In this document: piece after piece, positions 11,081 to 22,706 of the stretch
How the letters are laid out: each line of letters opens with the position of its first letter
Position numbering within the stretch: position 1 is the first letter of the stretch
Position numbers and translations under genes: made by a program
The notes under the pieces: generated by a model
The model's database searches: none
The model's input: the letters and a program-made list of their open reading frames with translations, nothing else
What the model was told of the DNA's origin: nothing
Assembly (NCBI GenBank): GCA_024734495.1
Contig: JALMQS010000681.1
Coordinates: 8,701,368-8,765,367 of the forward strand
Source: Forficula auricularia
Lineage: Eukaryota > Arthropoda > Insecta > Dermaptera > Forficulidae
Length of the DNA stretch: 64,000 nucleotides
Reading direction: 5' to 3'

Positions 11081-11130
11081 ATTTTTTTAAAAACTCAGTA
11101 CATTCTTACCAGTTTCGGTGAATTAATCTA

Positions 11131-11660
11131 GACACACGGCAGTGTGTCAGCCAAGTTCGGAAAAACGGGCGACGCGCCGGCCATGTGTATAATTACACGA
11201 ACCATTTCGAGTTACTTTCGACCACACCCATAACTCAAAAACTATTAGACTTACACACTTGAAATTTTAAATGTCTAATAAGGTCGACTGTAACACCCAG
11301 AATCCCAAATTTCACGAATAAACATATTATATTTATTGAATTATTAAGCTCTAAATAGTGCCATTTTTAACACTGACTGACTAACTGTCTCACTCACTCA
11401 CATATCAAAAACCTAAAGTACTTCCGCTGATCATAGAATGCTGAAATTTGGCATGCTGGTAGAGTTTGGGTTACAATTAAAGGAAAAAAATAGACAAAGT
11501 GAAACTTTTCCTTTTTCAGGACCTAAAATGAAGGGTTGAAATTTATTATAAGCTTAATTAGCATATAGTGAAAATACAATCAAACTAGAATGATGAAAAA
11601 AGGAGGAAATTGAAAAACCGAAACTTTCCCTTCTTCGGGGGCCGAAATGAAAGGGTGAAA
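11131..11660. repeat. dispersed-repeat stretch with GC patch and GACTGACT/CACTCACTC motif
   Basis: A GC-rich patch (11131-11190, 'ACGGGCGACGCGCCGGCC') is followed by the phrase 'CATAACTCAAAAACTATTAG' and a GACTGACTAAC...CACTCACTCAC run at 11378-11402. Such phrases are common in arthropod transposable-element DNA. Two related sub-blocks follow (around 11505 and 11625). Non-coding. Confidence 0.4.
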
Positions 11661-12058
11661 TTTATGAAAAATCAACCGGGTTTTAACAGATATTTAATGA
11701 GAAATATTTAATAAATATTAATATAAATGTTTAAATGTAATTATTTAGAAAAATTACAAGATAAAACTTTTCAAAAATTAATGATATATTTGACCAAAAA
11801 CATAAATGTGAAAAAGGGGTCAAGTTCGGTACAAACGGTTTCGTCGACAAAAGAGTTGAGATCTAAAAGGCTACCAAGTTCCATAGTAGTAGCTTAAATC
11901 ATTGCTATAGGAACGTACAACGTTCTTCAATTGATTTAAAAGAAAATTACGTTCTTTGATATTAAATTTATAACTTGGCAAGTTGTTTAATGGTTTCAAG
12001 AAAAAATTATGTATATAAAAATTTTTTTTTAGTAAAATCCTTTAAAAATACTTTTATT

Positions 12059-12455
12059 ATAAATTAATGAAGGAATATTAAAAACTAGAAATTTATGGGA
12101 CCCCTTTTCTGAAAGTTATTGAAAAGTAAATGTAGGGGACAGGCTTATGCGTCCTAGGGTTAAATGATACTTTTCTAAATATGATATTTATTTCGATTTA
12201 ATATTATCTTACTTCGAGTCAATAGGCCGTCAATAGGCCGTTCCTAGAATAATATAAATTAACAAATTAGTCTTTACTAGTCTGAAACGGGTCTGGTCTT
12301 GTATTTGGTATCCTTTCAATGACCTAGCTTTAAAGAAGATGGATCATTCTATTCACGCCCTTTTTAGTAAATTTTCCTCGACCAGATTCTAATGAAAGAA
12401 TCGCTCACCCTCACATTTATTAAATAACAAATAAGTGAAATTTTACTCTTATAAA
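12059..12455 (+). repeat. dispersed repeat A, copy 2
   Basis: Direct repeat of 1039-1430, about 90% identical by eye. A small tandem duplication ('CAATAGGCCGT' twice, 12220-12240) is present only here. The two copies share the same right limit near an AGTGAAA block. Confidence 0.8.
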
Positions 12456-12459
12456 TAAT

Positions 12460-13430
12460 TATCAATTTAGTAAAATATATGTGAATTGTTCATTTATGCC
12501 TATATTTCAAATACATCGCCGTAAAATCCCATAAAATCATTCAAAAAATAAAGTTTTCTGCATTTTTGAACCAGACCTTCTAAACTCAAAATAAAATCAG
12601 TTTTCGGCATTGGAAATTCAAACATATAAGCACAATAACAAAATTTCTAAGCCTTTTCGTTCTTATGTTATCGTGGGTATCTGAATCGAGACACACGTAC
12701 AGATACATAGACATTAAAAAAATTCATTGTTAAAAATTATTTTTCTCCACTTTATAGACATTTTTTACCACAATAAGAAAAAAAAATAATGAAAATTTTT
12801 GAGTGAATTCAATACTTGCCTCGACTGGACGACCCAGCATAACTCGTTATGATTAATACGTGTTTCCTCTCAAAAGGATAGCTACCTATTAACTTTTTAT
12901 TAATTTATAATTTTAATTTTAGTTTTACTATAATATGTTATACTAAAAATATTAAAATTACCTATTATAAAATATTAAAATTACCTATTATTTATCAAAA
13001 GAAAAATTTCGGCTTAAACCTAAACTTTTTTGATAAAACAACTGAACCACTAAAACATCCAATCTGCAATTTTATCTTTTTATAAAGCTATTAATGTAAT
13101 AAAATCATGTAAATTTAAACATCTCGGAGGTACTAATGAATGCATAATTCTATTCCAATAGATTTATACGTTGGAATAAAAAATACAATATACCTAATAC
13201 ATAAGTACCTTCGTTAAAAATACAATATTTCATTTCGATTTTAAGCTTAATTTCGCAATAAAAACATAATTAGAAATATGCAAGGGAATTGGAAATTTAT
13301 TTTTCTTATTATTAAAATATAAAAACAAGAAGATAAAAAAAAGGTTATATAATGGGAGAAGAGAATTATGATATTATCGAACGGGCGTAAGTCCTTGCAT
13401 CATTAATAATTAAGCGATCCCTATGAATTG
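12460..13430. other. AT-rich stretch, nothing recognised
   Basis: Contains a short tandem duplication ('AATATTAAAATTACCTATTA' twice at about 12950-12990). No coding or RNA signal. Confidence 0.4.
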
Positions 13431-13960
13431 TTAAATTCTTTCGAATAGGGGGATTGTTTTCAGGAGAGCATTCGCTGAGCCAGGAGAAGAGGGTGCAACT
13501 GAACGAGGATCCAATTTAAATTTGAATGAATGTTTTTGGTCTGTTTTGATTTCCAATCGGTAGTGGGCGAGCGTGTCCAAACAGATCGCGAATACGTGCC
13601 CGGAATTCGGGACAGGAAGCACGCACCAATATGATAATATGGCTCCACCAATCGACGTCTTCCACCTTGATCCCGGAAGAGGAAAATGGCCGCTCAGGCT
13701 CCGGGATTCCCCCTTTCGCTGCCCTCTTTATTTATCATCATCATCAGTATTAGCTGAGAAATTCGATTCATAGAAAGACTTTGACCAGCGGAATGGGCGC
13801 TGTCCGAATTGAAATTCATCCAAAAAGTCCCAGGACAAAAGGGTTCACAGAACAAAAAATAAACTTCAATTTATTGAGTAATTGGAATCTGCATGGGATT
13901 TTTCGTTGGCCATTTACATCTATAATACCCTCGAGGGAGCCAAGTCACGAAAATCCAACA
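13431..13960. other. complex stretch with overlapping small frames, unassigned
   Basis: 13431-13800 is balanced in composition, and short open frames overlap on both strands (up to 66 codons). None has a recognisable domain, and the overlap on opposite strands suggests GC-driven chance frames. CATCATCATCA is the only simple tract. It could be conserved non-coding DNA. A lone end of foldback family B follows at 13959-13985. Confidence 0.25.
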
Positions 13961-14140
13961 CTGCTCGACAAAAATTAACAAAAAATTGAATCCCTAAGCC
14001 TAACTATCTATACTATTAGAGTTTTTTATAAAGTGAAACAAGGAGGTTGTCCTCTGCTTGATGCGATTAAACATACACATATACAAGGTGTTCCAAAAAT
14101 ACAAGTCACGGATTTAAAGGTGGATAATACATTTCAAAAC

Positions 14141-15624
14141 AATAAAAAATAAACTGCAACGGATCGTTGCTAAACTTTATCCAAATTCATTTGAAATATT
14201 AATATGTTTATTCCTTTATATAAATCAGATATCACTTGCAATTTGCAGTTCATGTTGACTTTAATTCAAAAATAATGATCGATTCTCATTTAACAGTCGA
14301 GGAATAACAATTCTACATTGGATTTTTGACATTTCGGTTATTATTGGTAATCATTGCTTAAGACATGGAGGAATCGACTTAAAATAAAAAATAGCGATTG
14401 ATTCTCATCTAATACTTGAGGAATAATAATTCTACCTTAGATTCATGACCCTTTGAAAAAAAAACTCAAGCTTGAGTTGTTTACCAAAAAAGAATTTAGT
14501 CTTTTTGATTTTAAGTCGATTCTTCCACGTTTTCAGTAGAGGTTACCATTAATAGTCAAAACATCAAAAATGGAATGCAATAAGGTTATTCCTCTAGTAT
14601 TAGATAAGAATCGATCGTTATTTTTGATTTTAAGTCGATTCCTCCATGTCTTCAGCAATGGTTACCAATAATAATCGAAGGGTCAAAAATCCAATATAGA
14701 ATGGTTATTCCTCAAGTACTAGATGAGAATCAATCGCTATTTTTGATTTTAACTCGATTCCTCTATGTCTTCAGCAATGGTTACTAATAAAAATCGAAAC
14801 GTCAAAAATCCAATAGAGAATGGTTATTCCTCAAGTACTAGATGAGAATCAATAGCTATTTTTGATTTTAAGTCGATTCCTCCATGTCGTCAGCAATGGT
14901 AACGGATAAGAAAACAACGCGGTTGCTATGGTTACTTATAAAATTTCCTCCCAAATTTTTACCATTTCACAGCGAGAAGCTTAACCATTCTTACTTAAGT
15001 TAGGTTAAATGAGCTATATTAAAACGATCAAATGAATAAATTTTAAAGAATTTAAAATTAAAAAAAAAGTTATTTTTTACTATAGAGTAAAGTACTTTAA
15101 AATATGATTTTACTAAAAACTTTATTTAACCTTTTTTGTGGACCCCAAGGTACTTAATTAGGATATTAAATTTCATCAAAATTGGTTAAGTCATTTTCAA
15201 GATATTTAGAAAAAACTAAAAAAGTACTGAAATAAAGTACTAATGTTTGTGGACCGATATGTACCAAAAACTAATCAACGCTTCATTTTGTTAAGCTAAT
15301 GGTAGGTTTTCAATTTCAATTCAATCGGTGCAACGGTGTGGAAAAATTCGTGGACGATAAAAACGATAACACACATTCATCCATCCATCCATCCATCCCC
15401 ACGCACTTCCAAAAAAAATGGCACTTTTTGGCCTCTCGACGAGATTCCAGGTAATTTTTGGCAAAACCGTCACGTGCTAAAATTCAATCTCATTGAATAC
15501 TTCAATTTGTGACTTTAATTGAGTCCATGGGTTCCGTAGTCTTTACCTGAGGACCCTTTGAAGTCGCGCTTGCCGCGAGAGCGATTCCAATACTTTCTCC
15601 CATGCTTCGCATTGGATAAAGTAA
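14141..15624 (+). mobile_element. dispersed element E, long copy with an internal minisatellite
   Basis: Left end 'AAACTGCAACGGATCGTTGC' (14151-14170) and right end 'CTTCGCATTGGATAAAGTAA' match the compact copy at 62023-62610 in the same orientation. Between 14211 and about 15075 this copy contains extra DNA, including the 119-bp array, which the 62-kb copy lacks. The right part (15077-15624) is nearly identical to 62092-62610 and contains 'GAGTCCATGGGTTCCGTAG' and a CATC run. No reading frame. Short CTTTATCC/GGATAAAG segments occur near both ends. Confidence 0.85.
14257..14935. repeat. 119-bp minisatellite, head-to-head array
   Basis: Direct units begin with TTTTTGATTTTAA at 14502, 14621, 14740 and 14859, exactly 119 bases apart. 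Two inverted units precede them (ATAATGATCGATTCTC at 14272 and ATAGCGATTGATTCTC at 14391, again 119 apart). Each unit carries 'CTTCAGCAATGGTTACC' and 'TTATTCCTCAAGTACTAG' with small differences. The array therefore switches orientation near 14470. Related single units lie at 1-32 and 22960-23150. Confidence 0.9.
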
Positions 15625-15795
15625 AAAGTTCATATAAACATGTCCGGAAATGCCTATTTTCAGACCTATTTTAATATTTCGTTTCTGTCATATGGTAGTA
15701 CAACTCATACTTTTAACATGACAATAAAATCATAATGGCCGTTTACAATGGAATTTACAATCAACTCTAAATATGTATATACATAATTTATTTGC

Positions 15796-15838
15796 TTGAG
15801 GCTATAGTTTCGAAGTCTTGGCCTTCATCATTAGTCTT
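15796..15838 (-). ncRNA. hammerhead-like motif, TATA-loop type
   Basis: Read on minus: CTAATGA, one T, GAAG, a GCCAAGA loop, CTTC, GAAAC, TATA, then GCC in place of GTC. Stem II is a perfect 4-bp GAAG/CTTC. The core has C-T-A in place of C-T-G, so activity is doubtful. Confidence 0.4.
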
Positions 15839-16017
15839 TTTAATTATAAATATTTTATCTATTATTTCTTATGGATTCAATTATCGATTGGATATTGAAA
15901 ATTTGTTGTCATATCAAGCTCGCCATTTAAGCAATTGTAATAACAATAAATTGTTTGAATGGCTATGACCACAAATTGAACCCGTGGGAACTAATAGATA
16001 AAATATCTAATTAAAGA

Positions 16018-16060
16018 TGACTGATGATGAAGGCCAAGCATTCGAAACTATAGTCTCAAA
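16018..16060 (+). ncRNA. hammerhead-like motif, TATA-loop type, intact core
   Basis: CTGATGA at 16021-16027, T, GAAGGCCAAGCATTC, GAAAC at 16044-16048, TATA, GTC at 16053-16055, then TC. The CTGATGA and GAAAC...GTC core matches the hammerhead consensus, with a two-pair stem III closed by TATA. Stem II is GAA/TTC only. An extra base lies between CTGATGA and stem II, as in the other copies. Confidence 0.5.
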
Positions 16061-16124
16061 CAAATAAATTATATATATTTATAAATGAAAAAAAATATTG
16101 ATTGTATTTAAATTATTAGAAAAA

Positions 16125-16392
16125 ATACAAATCTTTTACAAACCAATCTATATTAGAACACGTTTATTTTCAACAAAACGTTTCGGGAGAATTTCTCCCT
16201 TTTAAAATAGTAAAATTTTCAAAAAAAAGAAAAAAGTTGCAAACAGTGTTGCTTTCTGAATTTTAAAGGAAGCGACATTTTTTTACTTTTTTTTTTGAAA
16301 ATTTTATTATTTTAAAAGGAAGAAATTCTCCCGAAACGTTTGGTTGAAAATAAACGTGTTCTATATAGATTGTTTTGTAAAAGATTTCTATA
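16125..16392. mobile_element. foldback with GGGAGAA...TTCTCCCGAAACG arms
   Basis: Inverted arms of about 120 bp around a short centre near 16255. Each arm has a GGGAGAAATTCTCCC stem followed by GAAACGTTT, the downstream half of the hammerhead-like arrangement. The expected CTGANGA box is replaced by TTTTAAAA. A half copy sits at 23380-23530. Either a decayed ribozyme element or convergent structure. Confidence 0.65.
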
Positions 16393-16536
16393 TATGTATT
16401 TATATGTGATATATATATGTGTTTATTCACATCAAGCAGTAAGCAGAAGACAGCATTCTTGTTTCTCTTTATGATTCAACAACTCTGCTTCCGAGACTAG
16501 AGCTGCTAATAATCCAAATGCAAGGAGTGTCTTTCC

Positions 16537-16845
16537 TCTTTCGGAATGGCCACCATCTGATAGGCATTCGCTGTAAATGTTGCTTAACTTTTAGATACCT
16601 ATTAATGCCATGGCGATTGGTAATTGCTTAATATTTATGCAATTAAATTTTTAGAACATTTTTGTTGATCAGTCCAAGTTTAAAGGGCGAGCCTGTAGGA
16701 TAGGCATTGGATTGCCTAGCCAAGCAATAAAGTTGCCTAGACCTTAGGCGCCTTAGACTTAATTTACATTTTTAGAGTTCCCTATTAAAAGTAGAACTGG
16801 GGTCTATAATATAGGGTCTCTATAATGTTTTTCTGTCTAACCTCC
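16537..16845 (+). repeat. dispersed repeat F, copy 1
   Basis: Matches 26346-26655 in the same orientation through blocks such as 'AAATGTTGCTTAACTTTTA', 'TATTAATGCCATGGCGA', 'GGGCGAGCCTGTAGGATAGG' and 'GTCTCTA...TTTTTCTGTCT'. The 3' part resembles 25035-25075 as well. Non-coding. Confidence 0.75.
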
Positions 16846-16859
16846 AATTTATTTTTACG

Positions 16860-19350
16860 AATACAATACTTCATTTACATGATCAAATCTTTTGCTAAAT
16901 GTCTTATTTCTACATTATCTCTAACTAGGGACTCTTGAAATCATATCTTACTATATCCAAAAGGTTTGTTTACAAGGCATGGAAGGAGAAGTTTAGCTTC
17001 ATTTAGAGTCAAATTGAATCTTGGTAATCACTACCTAGCGTAACAAAGAAAATTCTTAATGAAATGATAACATTTGCATTTTCCTTTCCGAAAGTACACC
17101 TACGATCTGATTTGTTCTTTGTGATATCAATTAGATCTCTATTCAAAGAGGAGCATTATTAAATGGAATGGCTCACTCAATTATTTCCTAGAATCATTCA
17201 ACTTAATTTTGCAAAAATAATGAAATATCCATTTTCCTTTGTCTATCATTTAGAGAAGTACATGTATCCCTTTAATCTCGACATCTCGTCTTTCTCTTAA
17301 TGCTATTCCATTAGTTTCATCTTTTATTTACTAAAGATAACAGTATTCTATTAAATTCCTTGAAAATTAATATAAATGAGCATATCTAATGAATATTAAG
17401 AGTACAGTTTTTTTTGTTGGAAATTATTTATTTTATAAGTTTCAGTGAATTAAAAAATAAATATTTTTGTTTAATTCTTTCTAGACCTGGAAATGATTGA
17501 ATATGTACCATATAACTTGAATTATCTACCTAGATATTAAATTTCATTCTTCTCTAAGTTCTCTTATCTTTTATTCTCTTGAGAGATTGGTCATTTGTAA
17601 TTCTATCTACGGATTTAATTTTCGACGTGTTTCTAGAACACAACATTTCTCTTTCCGTATGTCTCGTATTGTCAAAGTTTCACACCCCTACAAAAAATTG
17701 CTGATATTTTCAACCTTACTTTCCTATTTATTACATTAATTGATTAATACTTTTTAAATCAAATAAACCTCATTTCAATTTAAGCCCTTACGAACTTGAT
17801 TTTTTATAATTTTTGCTGAACCAGCTTATTTTAAATAAGAAAAAATTTTAAACACTTTTTATCTTAGTTTATTCTTTAGATCACTTCTTCTATAATAAAT
17901 AAATAGAAAATCACCGAGAACAGAATACATCCTTATCTTATCCCTATTTTTATTTTGACTAATATATCTACTTTTGTCATCAAGAGACTGCTAAAGAATT
18001 TTTTTTAAAGTAAAGTGTGTAAGGGAAAAAATGTCGGGAACCTTAAATATTTGAGACTTTTAGAGAAGTGAGAGAATTCTACAATAGAACCACGGAGAAA
18101 CTATTTCTTCACGATAATCTCTACGAAAGAGAGGTCAAGAACATCTTACACTGATGGTACTTAAGGATCTTTGGTAGGGGATGGAGTTAACATTATTTGA
18201 CTTTAAGAACCTTCTCAGGAGACTAAATGTGCTGATCTAGTTTCTTTAAACTTTGTAAGTACCTACAGTACAAAAAAGAATGAAGATTTAGAACTCCTAA
18301 TATGAAAACTAATTAATAGTATTCAATGAGAAATTTGGAAAGCAACTGAGAAGGAGAAAAAACTGGCTTCCGCGGTGTGATTAGACTCATATAAAAACCT
18401 TCAAAAGTAAATTTTCAAGACTTTTCGGGAATTGGGAAGGAATATTTTCTGAATGGAAGTACTTATTTGCTAATACAAAGCATTGTCTCTCAAGATATTA
18501 CATTATATTTAGAACTTCATTCTTGAAAGAGATTCTATTCAAAGAAAGAAGAGAATAAATATAATGGAAAATTTTAAAAGTGGCCCGAGGTTATTAGCTC
18601 CATTAGCCCTAGTCGAATTTTATTATCAAATGTTAACAATCAAGATAAAACATTACAAATAATTCTAAAAATAATAATTTGCCCATTAGTGATGTCTACA
18701 AAGGGAGCTGCCTCCAAGATCTTCTTTTTTAATAGTGAGAAACTGCAACTTAATACAAACATCTTTACGATTGCCCAAAGAGCAATTTTTCTATAAACTT
18801 GCCATATCGTACGAAAGTTTCTCAATTAAAAAGAACGCTAACAGACATGTGGGCCAGAGTGATTTCTCTTTCCAGATCGACCAAGCCTAATACCAAAACA
18901 CCTCAGGGACAGGTGAATATTTCCTGCAGCAATGCTAACAAAGTTCGTTCCAATCGGATAATATTATTAATAATAATAACAAGAAATACAGTGGAAATAA
19001 AAATTTACATTTACCTAAAATAGTATATAGAAAAATATAATTCCTAAGTACAAATTCATGACAGTAATCAATGAAAATCAATAACTAATAACATACAATA
19101 AAAATAAATTAAAAATAAATTACAAATAGTCATGACATTGATTGATTAAGGCAGGTGCTAACAGAGAAGGTAATGGACTTCTTCAGAACGGGTATAAAGG
19201 AACTATAACTTCTATTTAAAGAATTTGAGGCCGATGGATATTAGGGCGAGCACAATGATACAATTGGCTGTGTAGGCTGTGGTGTACCCGGAGCAAAATA
19301 AAGAAGGTGAAGAGTCTTAGGCCCGTTATTTCAATATTAGCTTATTCTTG
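16860..19350. other. AT-rich stretch without recognised repeats
   Basis: About 2.5 kb with no visible inverted arms, TE ends or repeated blocks shared within the window, which makes it the largest apparently unique stretch here. Open frames at 18640-18825 and 18799-19023 are short, AT-rich and unrecognised. It may be plain intron or intergenic DNA. Confidence 0.4.
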
Positions 19351-19365
19351 AAATTACCATAGCTG

Positions 19366-19520
19366 TTGGCTGTGTGGTTAAAGAGCAAGCCTTCTAATCA
19401 AGCTAGCGCGGGTTCAAGCTAGACTCGCTGCAAATATTTGATCGGTTTTAATCTGATTCCTTCAGCTGAAGGAAATGTGAAACCACCCATGAGAAAAATT
19501 TGAAATACCGGTCCTTAGTC
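19366..19520 (+). mobile_element. tRNA-derived SINE
   Basis: The head 'TTGGCTGTGTGGTTAAAGAG' resembles a tRNA A-box region and GGGTTCAAGCT (19410-19420) a B box (GGTTCRANTCC). They are 30-odd bases apart, as in tRNA-derived SINEs. A non-tRNA body with 'GATTCCTTCAGCTGAAGG' follows. The internal promoter would be read by RNA polymerase III. It cannot fold as a full tRNA cloverleaf, so it is not called a tRNA gene. Confidence 0.6.
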
Positions 19521-19786
19521 ATTATGGGTAGAGTTGCCAACCGTCCCGCGAGAGCCGGGACGTCCCGTTTCCAGGGCCTGGAAGAGACTTTCCGCAGGAA
19601 TGTTAAATAATTGTTCCATTATAGGCGTTTGAGATGGTGAAAATCTAATTTGGTTACGATTCGATCATTAAATATAGATATACGAATCTAAATCTAAACA
19701 AGTGTGATTTATTTTACTAACTTAAAAATATTAAACCTTCCACTGTTTCACTTTTTCTGCTAATTTAATGTCTTATTAAATGAAAT

Positions 19787-21060
19787 GTACACCTATCAGA
19801 GGATTCTAAAGATTCCCTGGACCGAAAAGATGACTAACACCGAAGTTCTCATCCGCATTCAGAAAAAGACTGAACTATTGTTAAAGCTCAAAGAGGGGGA
19901 AAAACAAATATTTAGGTCAAATTATGCGTGCAGTGGTGCAACCAGGACTTTGTCTTAAGTGGGGGGGGGGGGGGTAATTCATATATATATATATATTATA
20001 CATATATATGGAAATGAAATTCTTTTTTTTGTCTTAATTTATATTTAAAATATTGATTAATAGCCCAGACAAATTAAACCGAAAAAATGTCCCGTCGGCC
20101 AATTAATATGCACACTCTGGAAATAATTTTAATCGACGTTAGAGATCCCAAATAAGAGTTATATGAGTATGCGACGGTTTCTGGCTGGTGCTAAATTTTT
20201 GAGAGCCTTAAATGCAAGAAAATTTTGAACTTTATTCAGATTTTCGCTTATAACTCGAAATCCATGAGTCAAACAGAGAATTTCAGTCTTACCAAAGCAA
20301 AAAAGCACAAAATTTTGTGTAGAATAATGTACTTAAACGTTCAAATAGGTTCAGCTGTTTAGCCACAATCGATCGTCAATTTTTACCAACTTGGTGGAAA
20401 AGTGAATTATGCTCATTAGGTGGTTCCAATAAACCATTCTTCAAATTATTGAGATCCTGACCCCCATAATAGTTGCCAATTGGCTAAAAAATGAGATAGG
20501 CAAATTTTCATCTTAATTGGACAACAGTAACCCGTGCCAAAAATGGTTTTCGAGTTATTAGCTAAAATCTGAAAAAAGTCCAAAATTTTCGTGATTTTTA
20601 GGCCCTGAAAAATATAACACCAGCCAGAAACCGTCACAAACTCTTATAACTCTTATTTGGGATGCCTAACATCAATTCATATTTATTTCCAGCTTGTGTA
20701 TATTTATTGGACAGCAGAAGTCTAATTTGCCTGGGCTATAAAATTTATCAAATATTTTTTTAATTTTCATTTGCTAATTTTATCATTTTTGCTTTTATTT
20801 TCATTTTTTTCTTTGTCCTGGGGTGGGGAGGGGGCTTCAGTCTCTTTAGCCCCCCCTCCCAGTGGTTGCACCACTATATGCGTGGTAGCCGATACGAAAT
20901 TCTTCGCCTGATTATTGACAGGAAGATTGAGGGTAGAAAATCGGTTATAAAACGCCAGAACTCATGGCTGAAGGACCTACGGAGATGTTTCGGATGCTCA
21001 TCGGTTGACATCCTTCGGGCTGTAATCTCAAAAAAAGATGCTTACCAGATGGATTTCTAA
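19787..21060 (+). pseudogene. LINE reverse-transcriptase C-terminal tail, split
   Basis: On both sides of the element at 19931-20876 the + strand encodes the C-terminal region of a non-LTR retrotransposon RT of the type often annotated as RTE-like endonuclease/RT. The left piece begins TYQRILKIPWTEKMTN and right-side residues include RGSRYEILRLIID, RKIEGRKS, SWLKDLRRCFG and DILRAVISKKDAYQM, ending in TAA at 21060. Removing the insert and one copy of its 8-bp duplication restores continuity. One frameshift remains in the left piece near 19890. Catalytic domains are absent. Confidence 0.75.
19931..20876. mobile_element. hAT-like non-autonomous element, 946 bp, with 8-bp target duplication
   Basis: Ends are CAGTGGTGCAACCA (left) and, in reverse complement, TAGTGGTGCAACCA (right). 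The flanks are the perfect 8-bp duplication TATGCGTG (19923-19930 and 20877-20884). Long inverted arms continue inward (G run against C run; 'GGTTTCTGGCTGGTG' against 'CACCAGCCAGAAACC'). An 8-bp duplication with YAGTGG ends is characteristic of hAT. No transposase frame. It interrupts the LINE remnant. Confidence 0.9.
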
Positions 21061-21189
21061 CCTCAGTAAGAAGAAGATTACACTTGAGGCAACATTTTTT
21101 GGGGTCCCGCTTTTTTCAACCCCTTATTTAAATTGTCAATTTCTCGCAAATATATGCTCCAAATTTGGCAACCTTATCTAAGAGACTGA

Positions 21190-22190
21190 CACTATTTAGA
21201 GAAAATAATTTCTTTCTGACCCCGCATCTATGATTAATTTTTCCTCCTTTTTAAAAAAAAAAATAAATTTCAATTAGTTCAATTAATTTGAATATCTCTA
21301 GTTTGTTTTCCCCTTTAGTTGAAACATCTTACCTCTTTTGCAATGATTCTGTCCCATTCAATGAAATAAATTGAATCGATGTCCTCTCGTCTTTCTTAAG
21401 TCTTTTCTCAATCTCTTACCATTAATAATTATTAATACAAATTTACATAGAAAACGCGAAGTCAAATTTTGGAGCCTCAAGGTATTTTCATTTTTATTTA
21501 AAAAGGTTATACGAGAAAGAATGAAATGTTCTTGAATGAATCATTAGCTCACTATTTTGCTTATGGTTATAATTCAGATTCAACGCAATTAACTAACAAG
21601 CTAAGCTAACATAAAAGATTTCAGTCAAATTTTAATTAAAGGAAATATTAACAATAGCATGTTTTACAATACCTTCGAATCCGATTAGAAATTATTTTTT
21701 TTTCTCATCGTTCTTTCAAAAGAAACTTTAATAATCGACATAACATTGCAAAATAATACCTGTACAAAAACGTTAAGAGCTACAAAAACATTACGCCTTT
21801 CCATTATTAAATCATTTAATAGGAAATTCGAATGTAATGTCGTTGTATACTTGGGCTTTGTAAAACAAAAAAATTTAAACTTTTTAATGTAATATGTGAA
21901 TCTTTATTTTAAATTACCATTATACTTTTTAAAATCATAATTTAAATGACCCATTCAAATTAGATTCTATATAATAGCAGCCGCCGTGCAAAATGATTTT
22001 AACATTAGGTATATTAAATAGGAAAGAAAAGAGATTGCATCTTTAAATTAAAACGTATAGGTATATGTGTCGGGGGAGGGGGATGCAGGTCTAAAATGAA
22101 AACCCAAAAACACTCTCAGAGCTCTCGGACATAAAAAATAAAATTGAATTGAAAATAATTTATTTCGATGAGAGCTGCAGAGTTTGGCGA
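21190..22190. other. AT-rich stretch, nothing recognised
   Basis: Contains scattered homopolymers and 'GTCGGGGGAGGGGGATG' at 22069. No coding signal. Confidence 0.35.
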
Positions 22191-22191
22191 T

Positions 22192-22706
22192 TCATAAAAA
22201 GAAATTAATGAAATTGTTCTCTGCTTTTTTTATAATGATATTGATACAAGAAGAAGTTGCACCAAAAAGGTACAACCTCTTTAGTCCGTGGTGGACCCTT
22301 GTGACGTGAAGATAAGGGAGATTGGGTAGCAGTCGAAGGTATCTGTGGATGCTGGTCTTGAAAGATTGAAGGTTATAAGTTGCTGGAAAGACGGTCAGGG
22401 GAAGGGAGTTCCAGTCTCTAGATGCCATAGGGATAAATGAATTGGCGAATGCGTTGTTCGATTAGTATCCATTTTAAGCGCGTAGGGGTGTTGCATTTTA
22501 GAAAATCGTGTATTTCGCGCAAATGAAGCCTTTGGTGGGATTATCGATTTTATTTCGTCAGAACAAAAGCCATGGTAATATCTATAAAAAAGGGAAAGGT
22601 CGGAGACAAATCTACGATAGGCCAGGGAGTCGAGAGTGTCAGTTAATGTAGGATCGCCTATCAGTCTGATAGCTCGCCTCTGAATTGTATCTAAAGCCCG
22701 GTGCAC
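22192..22706 (-). pseudogene. LINE reverse-transcriptase tail, remnant copy 2, frameshifted
   Basis: Minus-strand residues include ALDTIQRRAIRLIGDPTLTD and LFYRYYHGFCSDEIK, then, after a frame change near 22410, ASRDWNSLPLTVFPATYNLQ and SFKTSIHRYL. This is the C-terminal tail following the RT domain of a jockey/CR1-type non-LTR element. It aligns throughout with the longer copy at 25567-26166. The upstream limit at about 22700 coincides with a 'GCCCGGTGCACACCAGG' segment of other origin. Confidence 0.8.

Larger units (their letters stand above)
15775..16085. mobile_element. foldback carrying a divergent pair of hammerhead-like motifs
   Basis: The left arm (about 15775-15880) and right arm (about 15970-16080) are reverse complements including 'TTATTTGCTTGAG', 'TAATTA' and 'ATATTTTATCT'. 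Each arm contains one TATA-loop hammerhead-like motif (15796-15838 on minus, 16018-16060 on plus). Half elements of the same kind occur at 7440-7560 and 23530-23630. Confidence 0.7.
19533..21190 (+). repeat. repeat G split by nested insertions
   Basis: The left half (19533-19787: 'GTTGCCAACCGTCCCG', 'GAGAGCCGGGAC') and right half (about 21077-21190: 'TTGGGGTCCCGC', 'CAATTTCTCGCAAAT') match consecutive parts of the continuous copy at 53905-54400. Between them lies a LINE remnant, itself interrupted by a hAT-like element. The order of insertion can thus be read directly. Confidence 0.7.

Noticed and set aside
13431..13978. Cluster of overlapping small frames on both strands
   Set aside because: Opposite-strand overlap and lack of any domain suggest chance frames in GC-richer DNA.
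14257..14935. CRISPR-like array
   Set aside because: Regular 119-base spacing comes from full-length tandem units, not short repeats with unique spacers, and the DNA is eukaryotic.
19366..19431. Functional tRNA gene
   Set aside because: Has A- and B-box-like strings but cannot close an acceptor stem or a proper anticodon arm; a SINE head fits better.
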